Assembly (NCBI GenBank): GCA_016720775.1
Contig: JADKJX010000001.1
Location: 992,001-1,056,000 of the forward strand
DNA: 64,000 nt
From: Chitinophagaceae bacterium
GTDB taxonomy: Bacteria > Bacteroidota > Bacteroidia > Chitinophagales > Chitinophagaceae
Reading direction: 5' to 3'
Under the pieces are notes generated by a model. The model was not told the DNA's origin, ran no database searches, and worked only from the letters and a program-made list of their open reading frames with translations. Of this stretch, positions 18,441 to 26,843 are shown piece by piece. A program made the translations under genes and the position numbers. Within the stretch, counting starts at the first letter, position 1, and every line of letters begins with the position of its first letter.

Positions 18441-18550
18441 TTTGAAGTTTGTAGTTTGCGGTTATGGCAGAATGCGGTTTTATAGAGAACAACTTGTACT
18501 GAATACTCCCCAACTTCAAACCACAAACTTCAAACCACAAACTTCAAATT
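18438..18550. repeat. Inverted heptamer arrays between two convergent genes
   Basis: Left arm 18438-18465 (TAGTTTG, AAGTTTG, TAGTTTG, CGGTTAT), right arm 18511-18550 (CAACTTC, AAACCAC, AAACTTC, AAACCAC, AAACTTC, AAATT). The arms are complementary. The left arm starts on the methyltransferase stop codon and the right arm reaches the trmD stop codon. Confidence 0.88.
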
Positions 18551-19223
18551 AGTCCAGCAGATCCGGCCTCCGCTCTTCCGTCCGCTTCACCGACTGTTCA
18601 TGCCGCCATTCTTCTATCAGTTTATGATTGCCGCTTAATAATATGTCGGGTACTTTCCATCCACGGAATTCTTCGGGCCTGGTATAAACAGGAGGGGCTA
18701 ATAAATTATCCTGGAAAGAATCGGTGAGTGCCGACGTTTCATCATTCAATACACCGGGTATCAATCTTCCTATGGCATCTACTAAAACCGCAGCGCCTAA
18801 TTCCCCGCCGCTCAGCACATAATCGCCGATGGAAATTTCTTTTGTTATGAAATGTTCCCGTACCCGTTGATCAATTCCTTTATAGTGACCGCATATCAGC
18901 AATAAATTACTTTTCAGCGAAAGCTGGTTTGCCATTTTCTGGTTGAAGGTCTCGCCATCCGGAGTTAGAAAAATTATTTCATCATAGTCCGTTCCTTTTT
19001 GCAATGCTTCAATAGCATTCACCAGTGGTTCTATCATCATCACCATACCTGCGCCTCCGCCAAATGCATAATCATCCACCTGTGCTCTTGCGTATGTAGT
19101 GTGATCCCGTAAATTAATTACGTTCACTTCCAGCAATCCTTTATCCCGAGCTCTTTTTAAAATGGAATGCGAAAAGGGGCTGTCTAATAAGTTTGGAACA
19201 ACGGAGAGAATGTCAATCTTCAT
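18549..19223 (-). CDS. trmD: tRNA (guanine-37-N1)-methyltransferase
   Basis: 224 residues from ATG 19223. This start gives the canonical N-terminus MKIDILSVVPNLLDSPFSHS; a longer frame to 19310 adds 29 residues encoded by a heptamer repeat and is rejected. SPOUT-fold knot motifs are present: DDYAFGGGAGMVMMIEP near 51-67, LLICGHYKGIDQRVREHF near 110-127 and EISIGDYVLSGGELGA near 131-146. TrmD makes m1G37 in tRNA to prevent +1 frameshifting. The usual ribosomal neighbours rpsP, rimM and rplS are absent here. Confidence 0.96.
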   Translation of the reverse strand: MKIDILSVVPNLLDSPFSHSILKRARDKGLLEVNVINLRDHTTYARAQVDDYAFGGGAGMVMMIEPLVNAIEALQKGTDYDEIIFLTPDGETFNQKMANQLSLKSNLLLICGHYKGIDQRVREHFITKEISIGDYVLSGGELGAAVLVDAIGRLIPGVLNDETSALTDSFQDNLLAPPVYTRPEEFRGWKVPDILLSGNHKLIEEWRHEQSVKRTEERRPDLLD

Positions 19224-19251
19224 GCTGCAAAGTAAATCTAATATCGAATAT

Positions 19252-19334
19252 TGAACAAGGAACAAGGAATTCTGAATGATCATCGGAATTGCACACTTCA
19301 AAATTCGCAACTCCTTGTTCCTTGTTCATGATTC
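19252..19334. repeat. Inverted heptamer arrays upstream of trmD
   Basis: TGAACAAGGAACAAGGA at 19252-19268 is a perfect 17-bp complement of 19312-19328 (units CTTGTTC). Further degenerate heptamers flank both arms. The loop is 43 bp. It lies 29 bp upstream of the trmD start. Confidence 0.88.
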
Positions 19335-19355
19335 AAAAAAATAGAGGTGCATTTT

Positions 19356-19400
19356 CCCCCACGCCTGAGCGAAGCCGGAGGGTTAGGGGGCGGAGGGGGC
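19356..19400. repeat. GC-rich REP-like palindromic element at the end of the S4 gene
   Basis: On the minus strand: GCCCCCTCCGCCCCCTAACC followed by a CTTCG-type core and GTGGGGG. It encodes the last residues DAPSAP and the TAA stop of the S4 gene. Confidence 0.6.
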
Positions 19401-19778
19401 ATCCATAAAGGTATCCAGATCCCTCTTGTCTTTTTTGGTAGGCCTGCCCTGCTTGCTCATTCTTTTGCCGGTATGAAAGGTAGCCGCCTGGAATTGTATC
19501 CGTTCTATTTCTTCTGCCGGGGTAATGTCTTCATAATATTTTATGGCCTCGATGTATTGCAACCGGTGATCTAACAGGGCCGCTGCTTTTATCAGCCATC
19601 TTTTATTTTCTGTCTTCACTTCATATTCATCACCCACATTCACCGTACGGGATGCTTTGGCATTCTCCCCGTTATGTTTTATCTTCCCCCTGTCGCAGGC
19701 ATCTGCCGCCTGGCTCCGTGTTTTGAAGAGGCGGATAGCCCACAAGTATTTATCCAGGCGCAACTTTTCCTTTTCCAT
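19383..19778 (-). CDS. S4-domain RNA-binding protein (Hsp15-type)
   Basis: 131 residues. The N-terminal S4 domain is LRLDKYLWAIRLFKTRSQAADACDRGKIKHNG (about 6-37), with VNVGDEYEVK as the S4 beta hairpin. The C-terminal basic tail KRMSKQGRPTKKDKRDLD resembles Hsp15 (HslR), which binds stalled 50S-peptidyl-tRNA complexes. The gene is preceded by TAATTTTG four bases before the ATG, so the transcript may be leaderless. The last residues and TAA stop come from a GC-rich palindromic repeat, so the original C-terminus may have been altered. Confidence 0.88.
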   Translation of the reverse strand: MEKEKLRLDKYLWAIRLFKTRSQAADACDRGKIKHNGENAKASRTVNVGDEYEVKTENKRWLIKAAALLDHRLQYIEAIKYYEDITPAEEIERIQFQAATFHTGKRMSKQGRPTKKDKRDLDTFMDAPSAP

Positions 19779-19782
19779 TATC

Positions 19783-19790
19783 CAAAATTA
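19783..19790 (-). promoter_or_regulatory. Promoter -7 element of the S4 gene
   Basis: Minus-strand TAATTTTG (perfect TAnnTTTG) ends 4 bp before the ATG, which implies a leaderless or nearly leaderless mRNA. Confidence 0.5.
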
Positions 19791-19860
19791 AATCCTTTTA
19801 TCCCAATGCCTGTTAAAGCATGGGGGTATTTCATTAATTTTATCCACTAAAATACACTGT

Positions 19861-22089
19861 ATGAAATTCAGGGGTTTCAAAATTATTATCCTGTTTGTTT
19901 GCCTTACACAGTTTGGTCTTGCTCAAAACAGGGGCAGCATAAACTGGACGGAAGATGGAAATGCGTTCACAAAGATCAAAGACGGCGGCATCATAAAAGT
20001 TGATCCCAGGACCGAAGCAGAAATCGTACTTGTAAGAAAAGAACAACTTACACCTGCCGGGGCAACTAAGGCATTGACACCACAGTCTTATGCTTTCAAC
20101 AACAATAATACAAGACTGCTCATCTTTACCAACACCGCTAAAGTATGGCGGTACAATACCCGGGGCGATTACTGGGTGCTTGATATCATTGCCAATAAAT
20201 TAAAACAACTTGGTAAAACACTTCCTGCACAGTCATTGATGTTTGCCAAGTTCTCTCCCGATGGAAGAAAGGTTGCGTATGTGAGCGAACATAATATCTA
20301 TGTGGAAGAGATCAGCAGCGGCAATATCAATAAACTTACTAAAGACGGCACCCGCAAACTGATCAACGGAACATTCGATTGGGTATATGAAGAAGAATTT
20401 GGCTGCCGCGATGGTTTTCGCTGGAGCCCCGATGGTAGCCGCATTGCTTTCTGGCAGGTGGATGCGACCAGGATACGTGACTATTACATGCTCAATACCA
20501 CCGACAGTGTTTATTCGCAGGTTATACCGGTTGAATATCCAAAAGTTGGCGAAGCACCTTCGCCTGTAAAGATCGGTGTGGTAAGTTTAGACAATGGTTA
20601 CATCCGCTGGATGGATATTGAAGGCGATCCGCAACAGAATTACCTGCCCCGTATGGAATGGGCCGGACTTAATGAACTGGTTGTTCAGCAGCTCGACCGC
20701 AAACAACAGGAAAGCAAACTGAAATACTGCAATGTTACTGACGGAAGCAGCCGCACCTTCTGGGCCGAGAACAGTGATGCATGGGTTGACCTGAATTCGG
20801 CCGATATTTTTGGAGAACCGGGTGGCTGGAGCTGGATAAACAAGGGAATGGACTTTATCTGGGTAAGTGAAAAAGACGGCTGGCGCCATATTTATAAGAT
20901 CAGCCGCGATGGCAAGACCGAGACACTTTTAACCAAGGGCAATTACGACATTGGTGATATCAAATGCATTGATGAAGCAAACAACTATATTTATTTCACG
21001 GCTTCACCAATCAATGCAACGCAATTGTATCTATACCGGGTAAATATTGAAAAGGGAAATATCCTTCAGAAAGTAAAGAAGATCGTTTCCAAACCAAAGT
21101 CCGATCCCGAACTGGTAAGTACCGACAGTACACTCAAAGGCACACATAATTACAGCATTTCACCCAATGGAAAATTTGCAACGCATTCTTTTTCCAGTCA
21201 CAACACACCACCAGTGAGGGAATGGATAACCTTGCCCGATAACAAACCCATTAACCCGGCTAAAAGTATTGCAGTACTTAAAAAAACTGATAACAACGCC
21301 AATATAGAATACCTGCAGGTTATTACCGAAGATAATATCACACTGGATGCATGGATAAACAAGCCAACGAATTTTGATCCATCGAAAAAATACCCGGTGG
21401 TACTATATGTATATGGTGAACCCGCTGCGTCAACCGTACTGGACCGGTATGGTGAGCAGAATAATTTTTTATACAATGGCGACATGCGGAGAGATGGTTA
21501 TGTACAGGTGGCGATCGATAACCGCGGCACACCCATGCTGAAAGGAGCTGCCTGGCGCAAATCAATTTACCGCAAGATCGGCGACATCAACATCCGGGAT
21601 ATGGCGATGGGCTTTAAGAAACTGATGGAGCAGAATAATTATTTTGATAAAGACCGTATTGCGGTTTGGGGATGGAGTGGCGGTGGTTCATCAACATTGA
21701 ATTTATTATTCAGGTATCCTGAAATTTTCCAGACCGGCATTTCCATAGCAGCCGTTGCCAACCAGTTGTTCTACGATAATATTTACCAGGAGCGTTACAT
21801 GGGACTGCCGCAGGAGAACAGGGATGATTTCATCAATGGCTCACCGGTTACCTACGCAAAGAATTTAAAAGGGAATTTATTGTACATACACGGTACGGGT
21901 GATGACAACGTACATTTCAGCAATGCCGAAGTGCTGGTGAACGAACTTATAAAGAACGGCAAACAATTTCAGTACATGCCTTACCCCAACCGGACGCACA
22001 GTATCTCCGAAGGCGCAGGTACGTTTCAACATCTTTCTACTTTGTATACCACTTATTTAAGAGCGCATTGCCCACCGGGTGCAAGATAA
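19861..22089 (+). CDS. Dipeptidyl peptidase IV (S9B family)
   Basis: 742 residues. Signal peptide MKFRGFKIIILFVCLTQFGLA. Residues about 60-470 form the DPP IV N-terminal propeller; the substrate-binding Glu pair is in DWVYEEEFGCRDGFRWSPDG. The alpha/beta-hydrolase domain holds the triad: Ser606 in GWSGGG, Asp in GTGDDNVHF (681-682) and His713 in NRTHSI. DPP IV releases Xaa-Pro or Xaa-Ala dipeptides from peptides in the periplasm. Together with the metalloprotease and TonB receptor this suggests protein scavenging (inference). A strong terminator follows. Confidence 0.95.
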   Translation: MKFRGFKIIILFVCLTQFGLAQNRGSINWTEDGNAFTKIKDGGIIKVDPRTEAEIVLVRKEQLTPAGATKALTPQSYAFNNNNTRLLIFTNTAKVWRYNTRGDYWVLDIIANKLKQLGKTLPAQSLMFAKFSPDGRKVAYVSEHNIYVEEISSGNINKLTKDGTRKLINGTFDWVYEEEFGCRDGFRWSPDGSRIAFWQVDATRIRDYYMLNTTDSVYSQVIPVEYPKVGEAPSPVKIGVVSLDNGYIRWMDIEGDPQQNYLPRMEWAGLNELVVQQLDRKQQESKLKYCNVTDGSSRTFWAENSDAWVDLNSADIFGEPGGWSWINKGMDFIWVSEKDGWRHIYKISRDGKTETLLTKGNYDIGDIKCIDEANNYIYFTASPINATQLYLYRVNIEKGNILQKVKKIVSKPKSDPELVSTDSTLKGTHNYSISPNGKFATHSFSSHNTPPVREWITLPDNKPINPAKSIAVLKKTDNNANIEYLQVITEDNITLDAWINKPTNFDPSKKYPVVLYVYGEPAASTVLDRYGEQNNFLYNGDMRRDGYVQVAIDNRGTPMLKGAAWRKSIYRKIGDINIRDMAMGFKKLMEQNNYFDKDRIAVWGWSGGGSSTLNLLFRYPEIFQTGISIAAVANQLFYDNIYQERYMGLPQENRDDFINGSPVTYAKNLKGNLLYIHGTGDDNVHFSNAEVLVNELIKNGKQFQYMPYPNRTHSISEGAGTFQHLSTLYTTYLRAHCPPGAR

Positions 22090-22103
22090 ATTTTTGCTTC
22101 AAT

Positions 22104-22136
22104 AAAAAATCCTGCAAGTTTTTTGCAGGATTTTTT
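22104..22136. terminator. Strong bidirectional terminator
   Basis: AAAAAATCCTGCAA (22104-22117) pairs with TTGCAGGATTTTTT (22123-22136), 5-nt loop. It serves both the DPP IV gene and the convergent tRNA-Lys. Confidence 0.92.
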
Positions 22137-22138
22137 TG

Positions 22139-22212
22139 TGACCCCTCAGGGACTCGAACCCTGGACCTACTGATTAAGAGTCAGTAGCTCTAACCAGCTG
22201 AGCTAAGGAGTC
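22139..22212 (-). tRNA. tRNA-Lys (anticodon CTT)
   Basis: 74 nt including discriminator A. Acceptor GACTCCT/AGGGGTC with one T-G wobble, D arm GCTC/GAGC with AGCTGGTTA loop, anticodon arm ACTGA/TCAGT with loop CTCTTAA, T arm CAGGG/CCCTG with loop TTCGAGT. CCA is not encoded. It decodes AAG. Confidence 0.97.
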
Positions 22213-22280
22213 AGTTAAAAACTTCGGAAGGCAAATTTAGGAATTATCAATTTGCATCAGACAGAAACCAGCTGCATATA

Positions 22281-22309
22281 CTATGTTTTTTATGTTCCTA
22301 TGTGGTTCA
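22281..22309. repeat. CTATGTT-type array, first of two direct copies flanking amt
   Basis: CTATGTTTTTTATGTTCC then TATGTGGTTCA. A longer related copy in the same orientation lies at 23812-23852 on the other side of the transporter gene. Confidence 0.6.
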
Positions 22310-22317
22310 GAATATTT

Positions 22318-23637
22318 TTAAAGCTTTTCCCCGTGCTGGCTCAGATCAAGCCCCATCATTTCTTCTTCATCACTCACCCGCAACGGAGTTATCAGGTCGG
22401 TGATCTTCAGTAACACATAGGTTCCGCCAAAAACAAAAGCAGAAACAGCGATCATGGTTATCAAATGCACCATGAACAAATGCGTTTCCCCAAACAACAA
22501 TCCGTTGCCGGTGGTATTACCGCTGTTGATGGCCTGGTTGGCAAAAACAGCCGTTAATAAAAAACCAACCATACCGCCAACGCCGTGGCAGGGAAAAACA
22601 TCCAGCGTATCGTCAATGGAAGTACGGGTACGCCATTCCACCATCAGGTTGCTTACAATGCTGCTCACAATACCCACCGTTAATGAATGGGCAATGCTGA
22701 TGTACCCGGCTGCAGGCGTAATGGCAACCAATCCAACCACGGCGCCAATACAGGTGCCCATGGCCGAGGGTTTACGTCCACGCAATGCATCAAAGATTAT
22801 CCAGGTAAATGCAGCGGCTGCTGAAGCAGTAGTGGTTGTTGCAAGCGCCGTTACGGCAAGTGAGTTGGCACCAAATGCAGAACCGGCATTAAAACCAAAC
22901 CAGCCAAACCAAAGCAGCCCCGTGCCGAGCAACACGTAGGTTATCCTTGCGGGGGTGTGTGCTTCTTCATTTCTTTTCTTTAAATAGATGGCACTTGCCA
23001 ATGCGGCCCAGCCGGCACTCATGTGAACGACGGTTCCGCCGGCAAAATCTAGTACACCATATTTATATAATATGCCATTGGGGTGCCAGGTGGCATGTGC
23101 CAGCGGACAATAAATAAAAATGCAGAACAGGCAGATGAATAAAATGTAGGAAGTGAATTTTATCCGCTCCGCAAAAGCACCGGTGATGAGTGCAGGAGTA
23201 ATGATGGCAAATTTCAATTGATAAAATGCAAACAGCATGAGCGGAATGGTAGGCGCAAGTATCCAGGGCTTTCCATTCAGTAATCCTTTCATCATAAAAA
23301 AAGTACCGGGGTTGCCGATGATGCCGCCGATGGAATCACCAAAAGCCAGGCTGAAACCGATCATCACCCAGAGTACGGTGATCACCGCCATGCTGATAAA
23401 ACTCTGCAGCATGGTACTGATCACATTCTTCTTACTTACCATGCCGCCATAAAAAAATGCAAGCCCGGGTGTCATGATCAAAACCAGGGCAGAAGCGGTA
23501 AGCATCCAGGCGGTATCGGCATTGTCAATGATTGCTACAGCAGCGGCGGCATTCTTTGTTACAGATGGAAATACAAGAGACAGGATCACAATTGCCAGCA
23601 GCAGCAGAAAAGGAATGAATGCTTTTTTTCGGTTCAT
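22318..23637 (-). CDS. amt: Ammonium transporter (Amt/MEP/Rh family)
   Basis: 439 residues with an N-terminal signal-like helix and about 11 membrane spans. The conserved pore histidines are in GGTVVHMSAGW (near 200) and DVFPCHGVGGMVG (near 350). The signature GLAFFYGGMVSKKN lies near 58. The cytoplasmic tail ends EEEMMGLDLSQHGEKL, a conserved C-terminal regulatory segment of bacterial Amt. It conducts ammonium/ammonia into the cell trimerically. No glnK (PII) gene is adjacent, unlike the usual amtB-glnK pair, so regulation by PII would have to come from elsewhere. Confidence 0.95.
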   Translation of the reverse strand: MNRKKAFIPFLLLLAIVILSLVFPSVTKNAAAAVAIIDNADTAWMLTASALVLIMTPGLAFFYGGMVSKKNVISTMLQSFISMAVITVLWVMIGFSLAFGDSIGGIIGNPGTFFMMKGLLNGKPWILAPTIPLMLFAFYQLKFAIITPALITGAFAERIKFTSYILFICLFCIFIYCPLAHATWHPNGILYKYGVLDFAGGTVVHMSAGWAALASAIYLKKRNEEAHTPARITYVLLGTGLLWFGWFGFNAGSAFGANSLAVTALATTTTASAAAAFTWIIFDALRGRKPSAMGTCIGAVVGLVAITPAAGYISIAHSLTVGIVSSIVSNLMVEWRTRTSIDDTLDVFPCHGVGGMVGFLLTAVFANQAINSGNTTGNGLLFGETHLFMVHLITMIAVSAFVFGGTYVLLKITDLITPLRVSDEEEMMGLDLSQHGEKL

Positions 23638-23938
23638 GTTTTATACAAATAAGAATTAAAGAGTTACTTGTATAGCAGGCAGTCGTTGCCAGTAAAAATA
23701 AGAAACGAAGGGCAATTCGCCTTAGCCGGTTTATCAACATAATACAGACAGGGTTTGCCGTAAATTGCAAAAACAGAAAATGAACAGGGCAGGGTGAATA
23801 ATATGATTCATTCTATGTTTTCTTCTATGTTTCCTATATCCTATGTGGTTCTTCGAATATCGTAATAACATCCCGTTAAAATCTAAATTTTCAGATTCTG
23901 CAGGATTATCCTCAAATTTGCTGCAACAAAACCTTTAT
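23638..23938. other. Divergent intergenic region between amt and the TonB receptor
   Basis: 301 bp without a gene. Near 23812-23852 it holds a CTATGTT / CTATGTGGTTC array that is a direct copy of the one at 22281-22309. A weak promoter-like stretch TTATTTGTATAAAAC precedes amt. No strong promoter, riboswitch or small RNA is recognisable. Confidence 0.5.
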
Positions 23939-26776
23939 ATGAGAAAACTACTAGTACTGCTTAGCCTTGTGCTAACCTCCTCTTTGTTGTTTGCACAAAA
24001 TTCATTCAGCATCCGGGTGATTGATTCAAAAACAGGAAACCCCGTTTCAAATGCCTCGGTAAAGATCAAATCCTCCGGTAAAGGAGGGTTCACCGCAGCA
24101 GATGGTATCATCACCCTGCAGGCTTCTGCCAATGATGTGATCGAGATCACCAGCATCGGGTATAATTTCCAGTCGGTAAAACTGGGGAATGCTTTATCTC
24201 TTACCATCAGCCTTGAAACAACGTTGGTTGATTTAGGTGATGTAGTGGTAGTAGGTACCCGTGGCGCTCCCCGTGCAAAACTGGAAACAGCCGTTCCGGT
24301 GGATGTGATCCGCATAAACCAGGTTGGCCTGCCCACCGCAAAGATGGACCTTACTTCTGCGTTGAACATGGCAGCGCCTTCTTTCAACTATAATAAACAA
24401 AGCGGTGCCGATGGTGCCGATCATATCGACTTGGGTACATTACGTGGACTAGGTCCCGATCAGACCCTGGTTTTAATAAATGGCAAGCGCCGCCACCAGA
24501 CAGCTTTTGTTGCCTTGTTTGGTACAAGAGGAAGAGGAAATTCCGGGGCCGACCTGAATGCATTTCCGCAATCGGCTGTTGACCGCATCGAAATACTTCG
24601 TGACGGAGCGTCGGCACAATACGGTTCGGATGCGATGGCGGGTGTTATGAATATCATTCTTAAAAAAGATGTGAACCATTGGTCGATCAATACCGGATGG
24701 GCCGGTTATTATGATACAAAGTTCAACCCCGAAAAATTCAACGGCGGTAATCAATATTATTCAGGAAATAAGATCGACGGGGGAACGGTTACCTTCTCTG
24801 CCAATAACGGGTTTAAGCTTGGTAAGAATGGCGGATTCGTAAATATCTCCCTTGATTTTCTAACCCAGGCAAAAACATACCGGCAGGCAGATACTACCGA
24901 CTGGCAAACGGATAAAAATGCATTGCCTTATATAAACCCATACCGCCGTGCATTTGGCGATGGTTCTGTAACGACGTACGGTGCCATGTACAACATGGAG
25001 ATACCAACAAGCGCCAGTAAGAAAATAACTTTTTATTCTTTCGGCGGATATAATGTAAAAGGATCGGATGCATTTGCATATACCCGGAACTGGAGCGGAA
25101 GGCCGCAGCGTTTCCCGGTTGATGCAAACGGCAACCTGTTGTACGACGGCGATATCATGCGTACGGCAGATGATGGAGAGATCTATTACAATCCACATAT
25201 TCAAACTAAAATAAAAGACGTTTCCATGGCAACAGGTCTTAAAGGGATCTGTCATAAATGGAACTGGGACCTGAGCAATACCATCGGCAATAATGGTTTT
25301 CACTTTTTCGGAGATAAGACCTTTAATGCTTCTATGATCATGACGCCGGGTACTCCGTTACCTCATCACTTTGATGACGGCGGATTTAATTTCCTGCAGA
25401 ATACACTCAATTTTGATCTGAGCCGGTCTTTCAATACCGTAGCACAGGGACTTAACCTTGGCCTGGGTGCAGAATACCGGTACGAACACTATACCATTTT
25501 TGCAGGTGAAGAAGCTTCTTACAAGAACTATCATCCTGCCGATATCTTTTATCCAAATGTAAATGAGTTCCGGACACCTGCTTCCGGTTCACAGGGATTT
25601 CCAGGCTTCACTCCTTCGGATGCAATAAAAGCACATCGTTCTAATATCAGTTTATATGTAGATGCAGAGTTGAATGCAACGAAGGCCTGGCTGGTTGATG
25701 GTGCAGTGCGGTATGAAAACTATTCAGATTTTGGTTCCGTGGCTACGTTTAAATTTGCCACCCGGTATAAAGTTGCCAATAATTTTAATATCCGTGGTTC
25801 GGTGAGCACCGGTTTCAGGGCACCATCATTGCAGCAGATCAATTTCAGCAATACGCTCACTTCTTTCAGCGGGGGAAATTTAGTGAATGCACTTTTTGCC
25901 CGCAACGGCAGTTCCATTACCAAGGCAGCGGGCATTCCTGATCTGAAAGAGGAAACTTCGGTTAATGCCAGTCTCGGCTTTTCATGGAAACCGATCAGCG
26001 GGTTCACATTTACTGTTGATGGATATATGGTGAAAGTGAAAGACAGGATCGTTGAATCGGGTTTGTTCAGTGCTTCTGACCCTACCTTACCGGCTTCATT
26101 TATTTCGCAGATACCGGCAGATGTTGCCACAGTTCAGTTCTTTGCCAATGCGGTGAATACCACAAACTATGGTTTGGATGTTGTTGCAGACTACACAAAA
26201 AAATGGGGACGTAACAGCATTAAGGTATTGCTTGCCGGTAATTACCAGCACATGAAAGTGGATGCGATCAATGTACCTGCTGCTTTAAACGGCACGGTAT
26301 TGAACCAGAAGACATTCTTCAGCGACCGGGAAGAAGCATTCCTGCTGGCATCGGCGCCCAATACAAAGTTTAACCTGGGCCTTCAATATAATTGCGGAAA
26401 ATTTGGTGTTGGAACCAACCTTACTTATTTCGGTAAAATAAAACTGCTCGGTTTTGGTGATGCAACGGCCGATAACCCGAACCAGACCGGTATCAATCCG
26501 ATGGTGCCTACCGATGCAGATGCAAGTGTGTACGTACCGGAAGAATTTAATTTTAAAGGCAAACTGGTTGCAGATGTATATGTATCTTATAAGATCTGTA
26601 AAAAAATAACTGTGTTTGCTGGTGCTGATAATGTACTTAACGCACATCCCGACCTGGGTGTTAATCCACAGGCTAAGGGTTGGTTTGGCGACAATGAATC
26701 AGGTGGCCCATGGGATAGTGTACAAATGGGATTCAATGGCAGAAAACTATTTGCGAAGTTGTCTTTTAATTTTTAA
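23939..26776 (+). CDS. TonB-dependent outer membrane receptor
   Basis: 945 residues from ATG 23939, chosen because MRKLLVLLSLVLTSSLLFAQ is a clear signal peptide (an in-frame extension upstream is not). Residues about 22-100 are a carboxypeptidase-regulatory-like domain (FSIRVIDSKTGNPVSNASVKI). The plug follows (about 115-240: DVIRINQVGLPTAKMDLTSA, VDRIEILRDGASAQYGSDAMAGVMNI, the TonB plug signature). The 22-strand barrel ends LFAKLSFNF with terminal Phe. No SusD partner is adjacent, so it is not a classical Sus polysaccharide locus. Substrate unknown. A terminator follows. Confidence 0.95.
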   Translation: MRKLLVLLSLVLTSSLLFAQNSFSIRVIDSKTGNPVSNASVKIKSSGKGGFTAADGIITLQASANDVIEITSIGYNFQSVKLGNALSLTISLETTLVDLGDVVVVGTRGAPRAKLETAVPVDVIRINQVGLPTAKMDLTSALNMAAPSFNYNKQSGADGADHIDLGTLRGLGPDQTLVLINGKRRHQTAFVALFGTRGRGNSGADLNAFPQSAVDRIEILRDGASAQYGSDAMAGVMNIILKKDVNHWSINTGWAGYYDTKFNPEKFNGGNQYYSGNKIDGGTVTFSANNGFKLGKNGGFVNISLDFLTQAKTYRQADTTDWQTDKNALPYINPYRRAFGDGSVTTYGAMYNMEIPTSASKKITFYSFGGYNVKGSDAFAYTRNWSGRPQRFPVDANGNLLYDGDIMRTADDGEIYYNPHIQTKIKDVSMATGLKGICHKWNWDLSNTIGNNGFHFFGDKTFNASMIMTPGTPLPHHFDDGGFNFLQNTLNFDLSRSFNTVAQGLNLGLGAEYRYEHYTIFAGEEASYKNYHPADIFYPNVNEFRTPASGSQGFPGFTPSDAIKAHRSNISLYVDAELNATKAWLVDGAVRYENYSDFGSVATFKFATRYKVANNFNIRGSVSTGFRAPSLQQINFSNTLTSFSGGNLVNALFARNGSSITKAAGIPDLKEETSVNASLGFSWKPISGFTFTVDGYMVKVKDRIVESGLFSASDPTLPASFISQIPADVATVQFFANAVNTTNYGLDVVADYTKKWGRNSIKVLLAGNYQHMKVDAINVPAALNGTVLNQKTFFSDREEAFLLASAPNTKFNLGLQYNCGKFGVGTNLTYFGKIKLLGFGDATADNPNQTGINPMVPTDADASVYVPEEFNFKGKLVADVYVSYKICKKITVFAGADNVLNAHPDLGVNPQAKGWFGDNESGGPWDSVQMGFNGRKLFAKLSFNF

Positions 26777-26801
26777 GATCTCAGCATAATAAAATAATTT
26801 T

Positions 26802-26826
26802 AAGGCACTCATTGGGTGCCTTTTTT
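26802..26826 (+). terminator. Rho-independent terminator after the TonB receptor
   Basis: AAGGCACTC pairs with GGGTGCCTT across a 3-nt loop (26802-26822), followed by T4. Confidence 0.85.
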
Positions 26827-26843
26827 AATTTCAAAACTATTAT

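Noticed and set aside
24860..25303. Minus-strand frame of 147 codons antisense to the TonB receptor
   Set aside because: Shadow of the barrel domain; Cys/His-rich translation without motif.
23939..26776. TonB receptor considered as SusC of a polysaccharide utilisation locus
   Set aside because: No SusD-type lipoprotein or carbohydrate enzymes are adjacent.
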